A stretch of DNA of 64,000 bases from Diphasiastrum complanatum. Taxonomy: Eukaryota; Streptophyta; Lycopodiopsida; Lycopodiales; Lycopodiaceae. The translations under genes and the position numbers were made by a program. The stretch spans positions 47,996,451 through 48,060,450 of the forward strand of contig CM055104.1 of NCBI GenBank assembly GCA_029204225.1. Direction: 5' to 3'. The notes under the pieces are model-generated. The model was not told where the DNA came from. It worked only from the letters and a program-made list of their open reading frames with translations, and did no database searches. Positions 11,401 through 23,643 of the stretch are shown here, one piece after another. How positions within the stretch are numbered: position 1 is the first letter of the stretch; every line of letters starts with the position of its first letter.

Positions 11401-12090
11401 TGTTTAGACTTGGTAAAGGCAAACGTGTTGCTTGTTCATTAATTATGCTTCATGGAACATATCATCAACAAGCCTAATTTTTTTCGTGCTCCAAATTTTG
11501 TATGTGGCAGTTGTCGAGCTGACATGATTTACAAGTTTCGAGAGGAGATGTTGCAAATTTTCTTGGACAACGCATCACGTATTCCGTAATGCCAACCAGG
11601 CAATCGCAAGTTCAGCTATCTGCTATCTCCTTGAATAGATGATAGCATCTCTTCTATATTTAGTTTTATATAGCACATTTTTTGGCTAGTGATATGAATG
11701 TTCCTGGGTCCAGTGTAGACACAACTGGATACAAGTCAACTTCATGGAGAACAACCACACAATTGAATGTCAACTACATGGATGTAGACTGCCGAAACTG
11801 ATGAAACTAGCTATATTTAGCATACATTTAGTGTATTGTAGTTTCGAAGAAAAAATGGTCCAAAGTCTAGTACCACAATATCCTTGAAATTCTTTGTCAA
11901 AACCTTAAAACATTGAAAATCTAACATTTGGGCACTTATTGTCTGGCCTAGACACTTTTTGCAACTTTGATATTGTGTTCCATTAACATCTGCTTATCGT
12001 CTATTTGTGTTTGTACATTTGTGCTTGCAACCATGCTTTCAAAATGAGCACACTTTAATACCCTGATATATTTAGATTTATACCACAAAA
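8465..12090 (+). other. Long AT-rich stretch without a recognisable gene
   Basis: This continues the interior interrupted at 2510. No ORF above about 70 codons resembles a protein I know, and T-runs and TGCATG words are frequent. It fits the non-coding interior of a LARD-like retrotransposon or ordinary intergenic DNA. I could not find a matching 3' LTR. Confidence 0.4.
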
Positions 12091-12530
12091 GCTCTTTAGT
12101 TGTTGTCATAACATGTGGGACTTTACCATAATTTGGGTTTTTACTAGTTAGTCATTTCCAGTTTACATAGCGGATAGCATTCTCTTATTATTTTTTATTT
12201 TTTTGCTATCTGTCATTTTAGCATAATCGTACTGACATTTGCATGCAGACATAGAGGTGGCCTGGTAGGCAAACAACTCTTTTGGTTACGACACATTGTA
12301 CATTCATGCTCTTTAGTTGTGGTCATGACATGTGAGATTATGAAAACATTGATTTTTTATTTATTCATATTTATTTCTTGCTTATATAACAGAGAGTATA
12401 CTTTATGCACCCACCATTGTTTTCTATCTATCATTTTTACACAATATTACTAACTTTTGCATGCAGGTTTTAGAGGCTGTCTGGTGTGCATACCACTATG
12501 TGGTTATGCTTGGGGTTCGATTCCCCATCA
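12091..12530. repeat. Degenerate tandem duplication, unit about 220 bases
   Basis: GCTCTTTAGTTGT then GTCATNACATGTGNGA occurs at 12091 and again at 12308. The 3' parts also correspond: GCATGCAG at 12241 and 12469, each followed by a GAGG-GG-CTGGT-like block and TGGTTA. The two units are clearly related but diverged. Confidence 0.6.
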
Positions 12531-12545
12531 ATCTTGCATGGATCG
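12480..12545 (+). other. tRNA-like or SINE-like Pol III internal promoter remnant
   Basis: GGTTCGATTCCCC at about 12515-12527 matches the tRNA B box and T arm (GGTTCGANTCC). The upstream CTGGTGTGCATACC could be a degenerate A box. I cannot fold a complete cloverleaf, so I read it as a tRNA-derived remnant at the end of the second duplication unit, not a tRNA gene. Confidence 0.35.
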
Positions 12546-13855
<1,310 letters not shown>

Positions 13856-14575
13856 TCAAAAAATAGTATAAAAGGCTATGATAAATTCTTCGAAATACAT
13901 TGTGAATGATCTGGTCGAGCATATTCCAGACAAGAGGTAGTTGGTCTTGTCGGCTTTCAACATATCTTCAATTACCCATACGCTCTGTCTGAATTTGTTC
14001 AGGTACTCTTGTAGCGAACCTTTTTGCTTGAGTCCTGATAATTTTGCCCTCAATCTCATGTGTGAATCTTTGGGTATGAACTCCCCTCGTAGCTCATTTT
14101 TGAATGCATCCCATGTCCGGAACTGCATCCTTACCACTCAGTACCAATTTGTTGTGTAACCCTCAAAATATGCTAACGCCAAGTCTGCTCTCTCTTCTTC
14201 AAGGGTATTCATCAAGTGGAAGTAATGGTCCATGCGAAACAACCAATCCTCCACAACTTGAACGTCATGCTCCCCTTTGAAAGTAGGCAATGCTTTTACT
14301 TTAGCAGTCTTCTTTGGGCCTTCTGCATTTCGTGCCAGAGTATCCCTTGTTCTGAGTGGATGAGGCATCCTTGCATTCCCTCTTGTGGTCTCCAGCTCCT
14401 CAAACCTTGCTTTGAGCTGTGTTAGCCCATCTCTCAATTCTCTAGCGAGGTCAAATTAACTATGGTTCATGGCTCACATAGATGCTTGCCATTCTTTCCT
14501 TTCTATTTCTCTATCCTTCTTTACTTCACTAAGCATAGCCGCCATTGCGCTGGATAGGTATTGGCGCATCTTAAC
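13856..14575 (-). pseudogene. Gypsy Gag fragment
   Basis: Reading right to left, a charged helical start (MAAMLSEVKKDREIERKEW) is followed by LKARFEELE, then the retrotransposon Gag core LPTFKGEHD--VVEDWLFRMD-YF, FRTWDAFKNELRGEFIP and YLNKFRQ. This order is typical of Ty3/Gypsy capsid domains. Nonsense codons occur at about 14138 (TGA where Trp is expected) and upstream near 14440-14460. There is no zinc knuckle or pol downstream, because the element is truncated at about 13856. Its right side ends where a Copia LTR begins (about 14587). Confidence 0.85.
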
Positions 14576-14586
14576 TTTAAGCCAAT

Positions 14587-15548
14587 GTTAGTGCACTATC
14601 ATGCTAGTTTATCAATCTTTTAGTCATCCATCATAATAACAATTCTTAAAAGTTTTCACCAAGGATACATTAGCCAAGCAAGCTACAACAAAGAAACACA
14701 AGGGAATCGGATGGTCAACAAACCAACCCAAGCAAACCTAGATCATACGGATCTAGTCCCCAATGGGTATTCTTATACCCTCCAAGGTCCATGAACCACT
14801 AGTAGTTCATTGTGACACACCATTGGACACCTCTGCTATTGAATTTCACATGTGTGGATTGTCCACAACATGTACTTGTGATCTCCTAAGGTGTGTAGAT
14901 GCACCAAGATTAAGATCAGATTGAGATTCAAGATCAATCTTAGATCCTATGGCAAAAACACACTACTACATGCATTCAAACACTTCCAACTCACACTCAC
15001 ATGTATGGGAAGTATTCAAAAAATAATCTAAGTAAAAACAAGCTGCTCTCCTCAGGTAGAGAGAGAAAAAGCATCATGAGCTCTCGGGTAGAGAGAGAAA
15101 GCTAGAAATCCAATAACTCACAAAATCCATAAAATCACCAAATCAATTAGTTTCAAAATGAGGAGTACAATGATACTAGTAGATCCACGAGGTACCACTA
15201 TGCTTGACCATACTTTGTCACCTCTTGATCCTATTGGACCATTGATCCATGCACCTCTTAATTATATTGGACTATATTCAAGCACACCTCAATTTCCTAT
15301 TGGACCTCACAAGGTTCCACCTCTAAATCCTATTGGACCTCTTGAAATTCATCAAACAAAAGCATTACACTTGTCTATACTCTAATTGGCACGTGTTTAG
15401 CAATTTTGGCTCAATAGTGGCATTGCAATTGGAAATGCATAATTTCTTATCTATGCCAAATTTATTCCTATCAACATCCTACACGTAGATGCTTTAAAAA
15501 CATAATACCCCTATATCTAACATAGATAATCTTTTTCAATTCTTTACA
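14587..15548 (-). repeat. 3' LTR of a truncated Copia (element K)
   Basis: The right edge is firm: ...TTCTTTACA abuts a polypurine tract and then the pol end at 15564. The left edge at TGTTAGTGCA is a guess. It contains CACATGTGTGG near 14853, a variant of the G-box palindrome shared with the other Copia LTRs here, and two GAGAGAGA-type patches (15057-15110) like those of the LTR of A. Confidence 0.55.
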
Positions 15549-15560
15549 CTCCTAAAAAAT
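15549..15560 (-). other. Element K polypurine tract
   Basis: The minus strand reads ATTTTTTAGGAG directly before the LTR start TGTAAAGAATTG. Confidence 0.6.
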
Positions 15561-15563
15561 TAT

Positions 15564-16434
15564 CTATGAAGATTTGAACATTGATCTTGATATAACTCCA
15601 AGATTAGATCTGTGCTTGATGAAAGCACTTTTGCTCAAAGGCTTGGTGAGTAGATCGGCAATACAAGAGGACAAGTTGACATGCTCCAAATAGATTTCTC
15701 CTCCAATAAGCTTTTCTCTCACAAAATGGTGTCCCACTTCTATGTGCTTGCTTCTTGCATGAAATATGGGACTATTGGCAAGAGCTTGGGCCGAGATGTT
15801 ATCACACTTGATCGTTGGTAGATCATCCTCCTTGATGCACTTTAGCTCCATTAATAACCTCTTGATCCAAAGCACCTCTTTGGTAGTTGTAGTGAGTGCT
15901 TTGTACTCGGCCTCACATGAAGAGAGAGATATAGTATCTTGCTTTTTGGAAAGCCAAGATATTAGATTGCCTCCAAGAAAGATAGTGTATGCACTAATAG
16001 ACTTTCGATCCATCTTGTCACTTGCAAAGTCCAAATCCGAGTAGCCAACAATGGATAGATCTTCACTTTTATAGAGTAGACCATAATCACAAGATGAAGA
16101 TACATATCTTAGAATCCTCTTGGCCATCTTCCAATGATGGATCTTAGGATCTGGCATAAATTGACTCAATTTGTGCACACAAAAACTTAGATCGGGCCTA
16201 GTAATGGCAAGCCAAATCAAGGAGCCTACAAGACTCCTAAAAAGTGTGATGTCCTCAAAGGATCTTTCATCACCTTATTAGGATCTTTTACAATTTGCTC
16301 CATTGGAGTATCTATGCTCTTGGAATTTCCCATATGGAATTTTTTCAACATAGAGTGAGCATATCTAGATTGGCATATAAAGACATGATTTTCATAAAAA
16401 TCAATTTCTAGGCCTAGGATGTAATGTATCTCTC
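15564..16434 (-). pseudogene. Element K RT C-terminus and RNase H
   Basis: The 218-codon open part (15564-16220) starts at LAITRPDLSF and contains YSDLDFASD (RNase H first Asp region, altered), WLSKKQ-TISLSSCEAEYKAL (catalytic Glu), KCDN, FHARSKHIE-GHHFVREK and ADLLTKPL. This is the complete end of a Copia polyprotein. Between 16220 and 16434 the RT connection (a YILGLEI-like and a STPMEQ-like region) is still readable but shifted in frame. The element is a close cousin of Copia-1 and A in order and motifs. Confidence 0.88.
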
Positions 16435-17430
16435 CTAGATCTTCATTTTAAACTCACATCCAAGTGCTAGCTTGGTTTCATCAACTAGCTTGATACAACT
16501 TCTACAAAGAATAATGTCATCAACATAAATTAGAAGAATGACAATATTGCTATCAACAAACTTTAGATACATGGAAGGATCATAGTCACTAAGAGTAAAT
16601 CCTAGTGAGATAAGAAAAGAATTAAGTCTTGAATACCATGATCTTGGTGCTTGCTTGAGTCCATAAGGACTTTTGAAGAGCAAGCACACTTTGGATTCAT
16701 CCTTGATGAATCCTTGAGGTTGTTCCATATAGATCTCCTCCTCAAGATAACCATTTAGAAAAGCATTAGATACATCTAATTGGAACACCTTCCACTTGAA
16801 AAAACAAGCAAGAGAAATAAGTATTCTTATTGTCACCATCTTTGCAACGGGTGCAAAGGTCTCCTCATAATCAAGACCATGGATTTGAGCCAATCCTTTG
16901 GCACATAATCTTGTTTTATGCTTGTTGATGGTGCCATCATGATTGAACTTGATCCGAAATACCCACTTGCAACCAATCACATGCTTGTTGGATGGAGGAT
17001 CCACAAGCTCCCAAGTATTGCTGGTGATCAATGCATCATAATCTTGCTTCATGGCATCATACCACTCCTTGGTATTGAGTGCCTCTTGTACATTCTTTGG
17101 CTCTTCATGAGAGACATAAAAAACATAATTAGTGGAATCAAGATCCACTTGTTTGCCTTTGTCAACATATGAGAGCCTCTTAGGCTTGGATCTTCTTGGT
17201 GAGAAAATCCGAGGAGAGTCTTTTTTAAATCTCAACCCCATCACATCATGATTGTCTTCAAAATCAATAATTGATGATGCATCCATAGATTTCTTGATCT
17301 CGGCCTCTTAAAAAGATGAGTGTTGATCTTCATGAAAGACAACATCTCTACTTTCAATAACTTGAGAAGTAGAGAGTATAAAGACTCTATAGGCCTTCTT
17401 GGTGGATGAGTATCCAACCATGATCCCTCT
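16435..17430 (-). pseudogene. Element K integrase tail and reverse transcriptase
   Basis: The 283-codon open segment 16435-17286 contains the integrase C-terminal linker, ALNTKEWYDAM, IGCKWVFRIK, YEETFAPVAKM, LDVSNAFLNG, IYMEQPQGF, YGLKQAPRSW and LLIYVDDIILC. RT is thus catalytically complete by motif. Upstream (17287-17430) the integrase end (a VGYSSTKKAYRV-like stretch, then SRDVVFHED) is readable with a stop. At about 17431 the similarity stops abruptly, so gag, protease, most of integrase and the 5' LTR are missing. Confidence 0.88.
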
Positions 17431-17433
17431 TTT

Positions 17434-18290
17434 TCGTCAAAAATGTCTTCTTCCTTGAAACCCTCAAGCACGGTGGCATCTAACTGCTTCGGTGATTTCA
17501 CAGCTTGGTCGACCCAAAGTGTGGCTGGGCTATTTTCAATGTGAGGTTGCTGGCTTACATCTTCAACACCGACAGTACTGTCATGGATCTGTTTGAATCC
17601 TCTTCCAGGAGATTGGAGGTCAAAGGGCACAGGGCTCTAGGGCATTCCAAAAATTTTGACGGCCCCAAGGGGGTTAGAATCATCAAACATATCCATGAAA
17701 AATTGCGTGTTTGGTGAAGTAGCTTCGGTGTGCGGGGGTGAGGCGGCCTGGGGAGCTGTGATGGGAATGGTAGCCCAATGGTCACAAACTGTCCTTGTGT
17801 GGAAGCAAAGGTGAGAAAAGCATCAGAGACGAGGGAAATTGGAAGTTCAGTGTGAACAACAACAGGGGGTGGAAGCACAGCTGACTATGTATGCCTAGTG
17901 CGACGTCGTGATGCAAAAGACGAGTCAGAAATGACGACCTCTGCGTGGACGATGACGACTATGAGAACTCGAGGCATGCTGAGACGACTCGGCTAGTGCT
18001 TCTTTGTAGATCAAAAGCACAGAATCCAGGTGGAAGCCATGAATTTTGTTTTCCAGGTGAGAAGTGGCTAGAAGAGACAATAAAGAGCCAGCAACGGACT
18101 GCTACTTAGTATTGCCCTTAATAGCTCGTTTGAGCTCACCAGAAATAGTCTTGAACCAATTATATGGTTCAAGAGGGGCTTTGGCCAACTTGGTGTATGA
18201 CTCAACTATCCTATGGAGGATTTGGGAGGTGATGCAGTCTTTCTTGAGGTTCCCAACCATCAGGAAGTTATTCAATAGCGGATAGCAGCG
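17434..18290 (-). pseudogene. Unrecognised coding remnant
   Basis: The minus strand from about 18290 to 17930 is open for roughly 115 codons with a single TAG (NNFLMVGNLKKD, then IVESYTKLAKAPLEPYNWFK) and ends in a basic HSRHRPRRGRHF tail. Further left, another frame gives a Pro-rich stretch and an acidic one with LEGFKEEDIFDE. I do not recognise a family. It lies between a truncated Copia and a Gypsy pol on the same strand, so it could be a non-conserved Gag part or extra ORF of a Gypsy element. The composition is less AT-rich than its neighbours. Confidence 0.4.
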
Positions 18291-18766
18291 TGTATGACAG
18301 GCTTAGTGATGGACAACCTAATTTTGACATTTTAAGATCATCTAGTAGGTCGGCGAAGGTTCATAATGAGGTTAAGGTGCTCGACGAAGGTTCCCAAAAT
18401 GGCATATCACTAAACCTTCGCCTGACTCAAAAACTGGATTTTTCCTGGACGAGAACCTTCGCCCAACCCAAATTAGATAAATCTAGAGTGGATGTACAGT
18501 CTCAGAGCTCAGCAAGGGTTTTTGGTACTGTATAGGCCACATCTGACCAAAACAGTGATTTTCTAAGTCATTTTTCATCAAAGAATATTGTATTTTCTTT
18601 TTTCCATGCTGATGACTTTCTGACTTTTGCTCATCAGTCTTTTCTCAAAAAAAAAAACTTGTTATTTTTTTGTTTTTTGTTTTATTGTCTTTTTTCAAAA
18701 AACTCAGCAATTTAAATACTGAAAACAAAAAATTGAAATACAAATAAAATTAAAAAACCATTGAGA
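18291..18766. other. No gene seen; low-complexity tract
   Basis: Contains several CGAAGGTT or AACCTTCG words between 18350 and 18470, and a long A/T homopolymer-rich stretch at 18590-18760. This could be the untranslated end of the Gypsy element to its right. Confidence 0.4.
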
Positions 18767-19671
18767 TCAGGCTTGCTGATCTGGCGAAGCTGGCTGCCAA
18801 AACTTGCGTAATCGGCTGCCATTCACCGGAGTATCAAATCATTTTCTATCCAAGTGCTCAAGAATTACTGCGCCATAGTTCAGGATTTCCTTCACTTTAT
18901 ACGGGCCTTCACAGACTTGTAGCGAAGGGATTTTCTCAGAGATAAATGCAAGATGTCCTACTTTCAGGTTTTTGTACAATCGACGATCATGCCATGCCTT
19001 GCGGCAGGCTTTCTCTACTACTAAGGCAGGCAGGCTTTCTCTACTACTAAGGCATGAACTGCCATCAATCGGATTTCACATAATTTGTGCAACGCTTCAT
19101 GACGGAGTTGTAAAGACTTATTATCATTTAATTGTTCCGTTGCTTCTATGCGTAAAGATGGGATTAAAAATTCAATCGACATGACAACATCTTGACCATA
19201 AACGAGTTGAAAAGGTGTTTGATTTGTATTATTTTTGTAAGCAGATCTAAATGCCCATAACGCTGCATACAGTTTATGTTCCCAATTAGACCGACTTGCT
19301 TCAACTGTCTTTGTCATAATGGTGCAGAAAATCTTATTGGAAGATTCAGCTTGGCCATTCCCTCTGAGATAGTAGGGAATAACAAAAAAATCTTCCTGGA
19401 AACACTTTATTGTTTTATTAACAAAGTGTGTACCCCGGTGATTGACAATCTCGATCGAACATCCAAATCTGACTATAATATTTTCATATAGAAATTTGGC
19501 CATAGATTTCGCATCAGCAACTTTGACAGCTTTGGCTTCAACCCACTTGGTCATATAATCAGTTCCTACGATAATATATCGGGCCTGAGATCCTTGCGCC
19601 GCAGGATGAATAGGACCAACATAATCCAGTCCCCATTTTTCAAACGGTGCTTGCAATAAAATCGGATGCAA
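18767..19671 (-). pseudogene. Gypsy F integrase core and C-terminus
   Basis: The segment 19021-19671 encodes FEKWGLDYVGPI (first Asp region), YIIVGTDYMTKWVEAKAV, the VNHRGTHFVNK region where the second catalytic Asp is expected (here His), GNGQAESSNK with the Glu, and NWEHKLYAALWAFRSAYK. The C-terminal part to about 18767 reads CEGPYKVKEIL-YGAVILE, then VNGSRLRKFW, after a shift. The DYVGP...TDYMTKW style is that of the Tat/Athila side of plant Gypsy elements, as far as motifs allow. The His in place of Asp, plus stops, make it inactive. Confidence 0.8.
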
Positions 19672-20550
19672 GGGTTCATAGTTCTGTCAAGTAGGCCGTC
19701 GTGCTCGCTAGAAAACATCACATGTTTGAATAAAATTTTCTGTGTTCTTATGAAGTGTAGGCCACCAACAACCTGATTGCAAAAGTTTGTGAACAGTAAT
19801 ATCTATAGAGAAGTGTCCTCCGCCCATGCCATCATGTGAAAACATGATTAAATCTGGTACTTCATGCGGTAAAACACATCTTCATAAAATATTGTCTAAT
19901 CCACGACGATACAATTATCCGGCAATCAATTGATAAGGTTGAGCCTTATGAATCAATTGTCTCTTTTATACTTTTGTCAAGGAGTCATTTGGTTGTCCTA
20001 GCATCAGGTACTCAACAATATTAGCTGCCCACTTAGGTACTACTTCAACATAGAACAATGCAGCATTTGGTAGTTCATCATCCACTTCAGTGTTAACTAG
20101 TGTGAATTCAATTCACAAAACGTGATCGGCTAGATAATGTTGCTTCCCCTTTCGAATCACAATCCAAAGTCAAATTCAGTCAATAATAATAACCACCTTG
20201 CAATACATCCAGTATTGTACATCTTGTTTACCAAGTAACGTAACGACTGATGGTCCGTACAAAATACAACGTGCGTTTCCATGAGGTAGTGACGAAATTT
20301 TTGAACAGAAAAAATCATGGCTAACGCCTCACATTCTGTTGTTGAATAATTCTTCTCTGGATCTTAAGCTGTCTGCTTGCAAATCGTATAGGATAGTCCT
20401 TCTTATAGTCACCTGGCTGCGTCAAAACTAATCCAATGGCGTATTTTGAGGCATCTGTATGAATATGAAATTCTATCGTCCAATCTAGAGGACGCAATAT
20501 TGGTGCTAAAGTTAATGCTTTTTTTAACTTTTCAAAGGCGTCTAACGCCT
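19672..20550 (-). pseudogene. Gypsy F RNase H and integrase zinc region, heavily broken
   Basis: No long frame survives, but the position is collinear with RNase H and the integrase N-terminus. Short readable pieces (for example around 20180-20420 and 19720-19900) fit that order. Frameshifts and stops are frequent. Confidence 0.55.
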
Positions 20551-21360
20551 CTACTGTCCAAATAGGAAAATAGTCAGTTTGTATATAGGTCGTGCTAAAT
20601 CTGCAAAGAAGATAATAAAAATTCGATAGTAGTTCGCATGACCCATAAACACATAAACTCGATGAATTGTTGTTGGTGGTGGCAATTCCACAATAACCTT
20701 GATCTTAGAATAATCGATGGAAATACCATGTCTTGATATCACATGTCTAAGCACAACTCCGTGGAAAACCCATATCTGGCATTTTTCTGGATTTAAAGAA
20801 ATTTGATATTTGCGACATCTTTCAAATACTTTCTCTAATCGATCCAGGTGGTCTGCATCTGTACTATGGACTCCCAGGTCATCCAAGTAAAGTTCAAGGA
20901 GTTTTTGCAAATAATCTTTAGAAGCAGCTTGCATTACTCTTTGGAATGAACTTGGTGCATTATAGAGTCCAAACGACATTACTTTGTAAGCATAGGTGCC
21001 CCATTCTGTTGCAAAAGCGACTTTGTGGCGATCTGCAGGTGCAATCTTAACCTGGTTGTAGCCACTAAATCCATCCAAGAAACTGTAAGCTTCCGCTCCA
21101 GCAAGGCGATCCAAAATGCTTTCAATAAATGGTAAATGAAAGCGATCCTTCCGCGTCACTTTGTTCAACGCTTTGAGATTCACACAGATTCTCAATTTCC
21201 CATTCTTCTTAGGAACAATGACAATTGGTGAGATCTATTCGGTATGCTCGATCTCATAAATGAAATCGGCATCAAGCAATCTCTGAAGTTCTTTCTTTAT
21301 CAGGTCCGCAACATTAGGATTACAGCGATAGAACTTTGTAACCTTTGTATAAGGGAAGCT
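20551..21360 (-). pseudogene. Gypsy F reverse transcriptase
   Basis: The segment 20551-21195 contains MRICVNLKALNKVTRKDRF, FLDGFSGYNQVKIAP (first catalytic Asp), WGTYAYKVMSFGLYNAPSSFQR and ELYLDDLGVHS (catalytic pair in the LDD form), followed by the thumb with LNPEKCQ. The N-terminal part 21235-21355 (FPYTKVTKFYRCNP--ADLIKKELQRLLDADFIYEI) is in the same order but cut by a stop at about 21236. Upstream protease and gag are absent: the sequence changes to an LTR of the next Gypsy at about 21370. Confidence 0.85.
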
Positions 21361-21370
21361 CCTTAGATCC

Positions 21371-21870
21371 TGCTTACAAATCCTAAACACAAAAGGATAA
21401 CACACTGTGGAGAAACCACCCAACCAAGTAGAAGCATCCAATCAATTTCTAGAAGCCTCACTCCCAAGCCAAGGAACAAGAAGCATGAAAGTAGAGTGAG
21501 AGCCTGGCAATGAATCAAGAACCATGATGAGGAGTAGGTTGAGTTTGGTCCTCTTATATAGAGCCTAATGCATCTTGGGCACATAGCCATGCATAGCCCT
21601 ATGTTTCCTATACATAGATTCACCTAGAATAGAGTCATATGCATGGACCAACTATTCATAGAATTGTTATTGATAACTCTACACATGCATATATTGTCTC
21701 ATTACCTTGTCTAAACTCCACTTAGTGTGTTCTGGGCCTCACAAGGATATTAGTTACTTTCAGGTCACATCCAGTATGATGTGGCATAACTAACGGCTTG
21801 TTTCACTAGAGTACCATGTATCCAAGACTAGGAGTATATTGTATCCTATGTATAGGTCATGGACATAACA
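21371..21870 (-). repeat. Probable 3' LTR of Gypsy G
   Basis: The right edge GACATAACA is followed by a polypyrimidine run (polypurine on the coding strand) and then the end of the G polyprotein. The left edge at TGCTTACAAA is inferred from where the Gypsy F RT reading stops. No 5' LTR is present to confirm it. Confidence 0.5.
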
Positions 21871-21885
21871 TTATTCCCTCCTTAA
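21871..21885 (-). other. Gypsy G polypurine tract
   Basis: The minus strand reads TTAAGGAGGGAATAA next to the LTR start TGTTATGTCC. Confidence 0.65.
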
Positions 21886-21898
21886 ACTGTTTCTATCC

Positions 21899-22692
21899 TT
21901 AGAAACTAAAATTTAGAAAATTCTTCTTTATGCTATCAACTCTCTCCCACGAATCATCATCCTCAGTACGACCCTTCCACCGAATTAAGCACTCAAAGAT
22001 AGAACGATTTCTCAATTGTTTATTTCTAGTTTTGAGCACTTTCTTAGGTTCCAAAGGTACACTAAACGACAATCTTCCAAATGGGATAAATCCTCATCCG
22101 ATCCAACTGTATCACCATCATGTAAACTTAGTTTCAAACGACTTACATGAAACATTGGGTGTGCAATCGATTTTCCTTGAAGATTGAGTTCATACGCCAA
22201 AGAACCAATTCTACGTACAATCCTGAAAGGTCCACAATAACGAGTAGACAACTTATAATGCTTCCCTGTACGTAACGTCTTAGAATCTTTCGGAATCCTA
22301 AGATATACCCAGTCATCAACTTTAATATCTCTTGGAGATCTCTTAAGATCGGTATAGTGTTTATCTCTATCCTGAACACTACGGATACTATCCTTAGCCA
22401 CTTGCAACATTTCTTGCATATCATGCAAAAAATCAGCAACCTTCTAGATCTTAACAGACTTTGTCTCAACATTTACTGGAGATCTAGGTTGAAAACCGTA
22501 CATAAGCATAAAAGGAATGTAACCTATGGAAAAATGTTTTCTACTATTATATGCAAACTCAACCAACGGGAGATAATCTTCCCAATGAGATTGCCTGTGA
22601 GAAACATACGTCCTCAAAATATCTTTCATAGTTTGATTAATCCTTTCTGTCTGGCCATCTGATTCAGGATGATTAGAAGAACTCAAATTCAA
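21899..22692 (-). pseudogene. Gypsy G integrase end with chromodomain
   Basis: Three frames read collinearly. The segment 22444-22692 encodes NHPESDGQTERINQTM (integrase catalytic Glu in QTE) and HWEDYLPLVEFAYN. The segment 22012-22428 encodes the GPF-type C-terminus VDDWVYLRIPKDSKTLR, YCGPFRIVRRIGSLAYEL and HPMFHVSRLK. The last part, about 21905-22025, encodes a chromodomain-like FECLIRWKGRTEDDDSWE before a stop at 21899-21901. A chromodomain after the HP-FHVS-LK block is the hallmark of plant chromoviruses. Frameshifts at about 22440 and 22080 show it is dead. Confidence 0.82.
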
Positions 22693-22707
22693 AGAAGTTT
22701 TCAGTTT

Positions 22708-23634
22708 CTAGAAAGTGACCTGTGAACTTAGGATCTCTATCCTAACAATGTCACTTGGCAGACCATACAACTGAAATAATCTTTCAACAAAGATCTGGGC
22801 TGAATCAGAAGCCTTTATAGTTGACTTGACTGGAATGAATGCAACTAACTTAGTTAACCGATCCACTACAACCCAAATAGAATCATTTTGCCATTGGGTC
22901 TTTGGAAGTCCAACTACAAAATCCATAGATATGCTTTCCCATTTCTTATCTGGGATATCTAACGGATGCAACAAACCACCAGCCTTATGGCGTTCAGCCT
23001 TTGCTAGTTGATAGGGCTTGCATTTAACAACATATGACTCAACATATGGCTTGAGCTTTGGCCAATAAAATTCTCTCTTAGCCAAGTCCAGAGTCTTGTG
23101 TATACTGGGATGTCCTGCACATGGTATGTCATGACATTCAAACAAAATCTTCCGTTTGAGCTCATCATCACCAGGTACGCAAACTTTCTCATTCCGAAAT
23201 AGTAATCCATCTCGAATGGTGAACTGTTCCACAATGTTCTTATCTTTCTTAGCTAGTTGAGTCCCCTGTGTTTCTGATTCAACACTGTCCACATTTCTTC
23301 CGGTCTGAATACTGTTCCAAATGTGACTAAAATGAGAATTTGATTCATATTTTCCTCTGAGCGAAAGATATAGATTCGTAGAAATATGGGTGAATGACAA
23401 CTCGTTCAGTTCACCGATCCGACTAAGAGCATCTGCAACTTGATTAGAGCTGTCTCTTATGTAATGGATTTCATGATCAAATTCTTGCATCAATTCAACC
23501 CATTGAGCTTTTCTCCTCCGAAGATCATGTTGATTACAAAAATACTTAAGAGGTTGGTGATCTGTATACACTACAAACTTACTACCATACAAGTAGTGTC
23601 TCCAGGTTTTAAGTGCATGGATTACAGCAAACAA
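22708..23634 (-). pseudogene. Gypsy G RNase H and integrase N-terminus
   Basis: A 308-codon open frame. It contains the RNase H end (FAVIHALKTWRHYLYGSKF, YTDHQPLKYF, RDSSNQVADALSR), then the integrase zinc region with the H-H ligands in ECHDIPCAGHPSIHKT and a degraded second pair (VKCKPYQLAK, where CxxC is expected). The catalytic core follows (KWESISMDFVVGLP, VVVDRLTKLVAFIP). The second catalytic Asp region (normally SDRD) reads VRIEILSSQ, so it is lost. Confidence 0.85.
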
Positions 23635-23643
23635 TTCCTTTTC

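Noticed and set aside
12480-12545. A functional tRNA gene
   Set aside because: Only a B box is convincing; no acceptor stem or anticodon arm could be formed.
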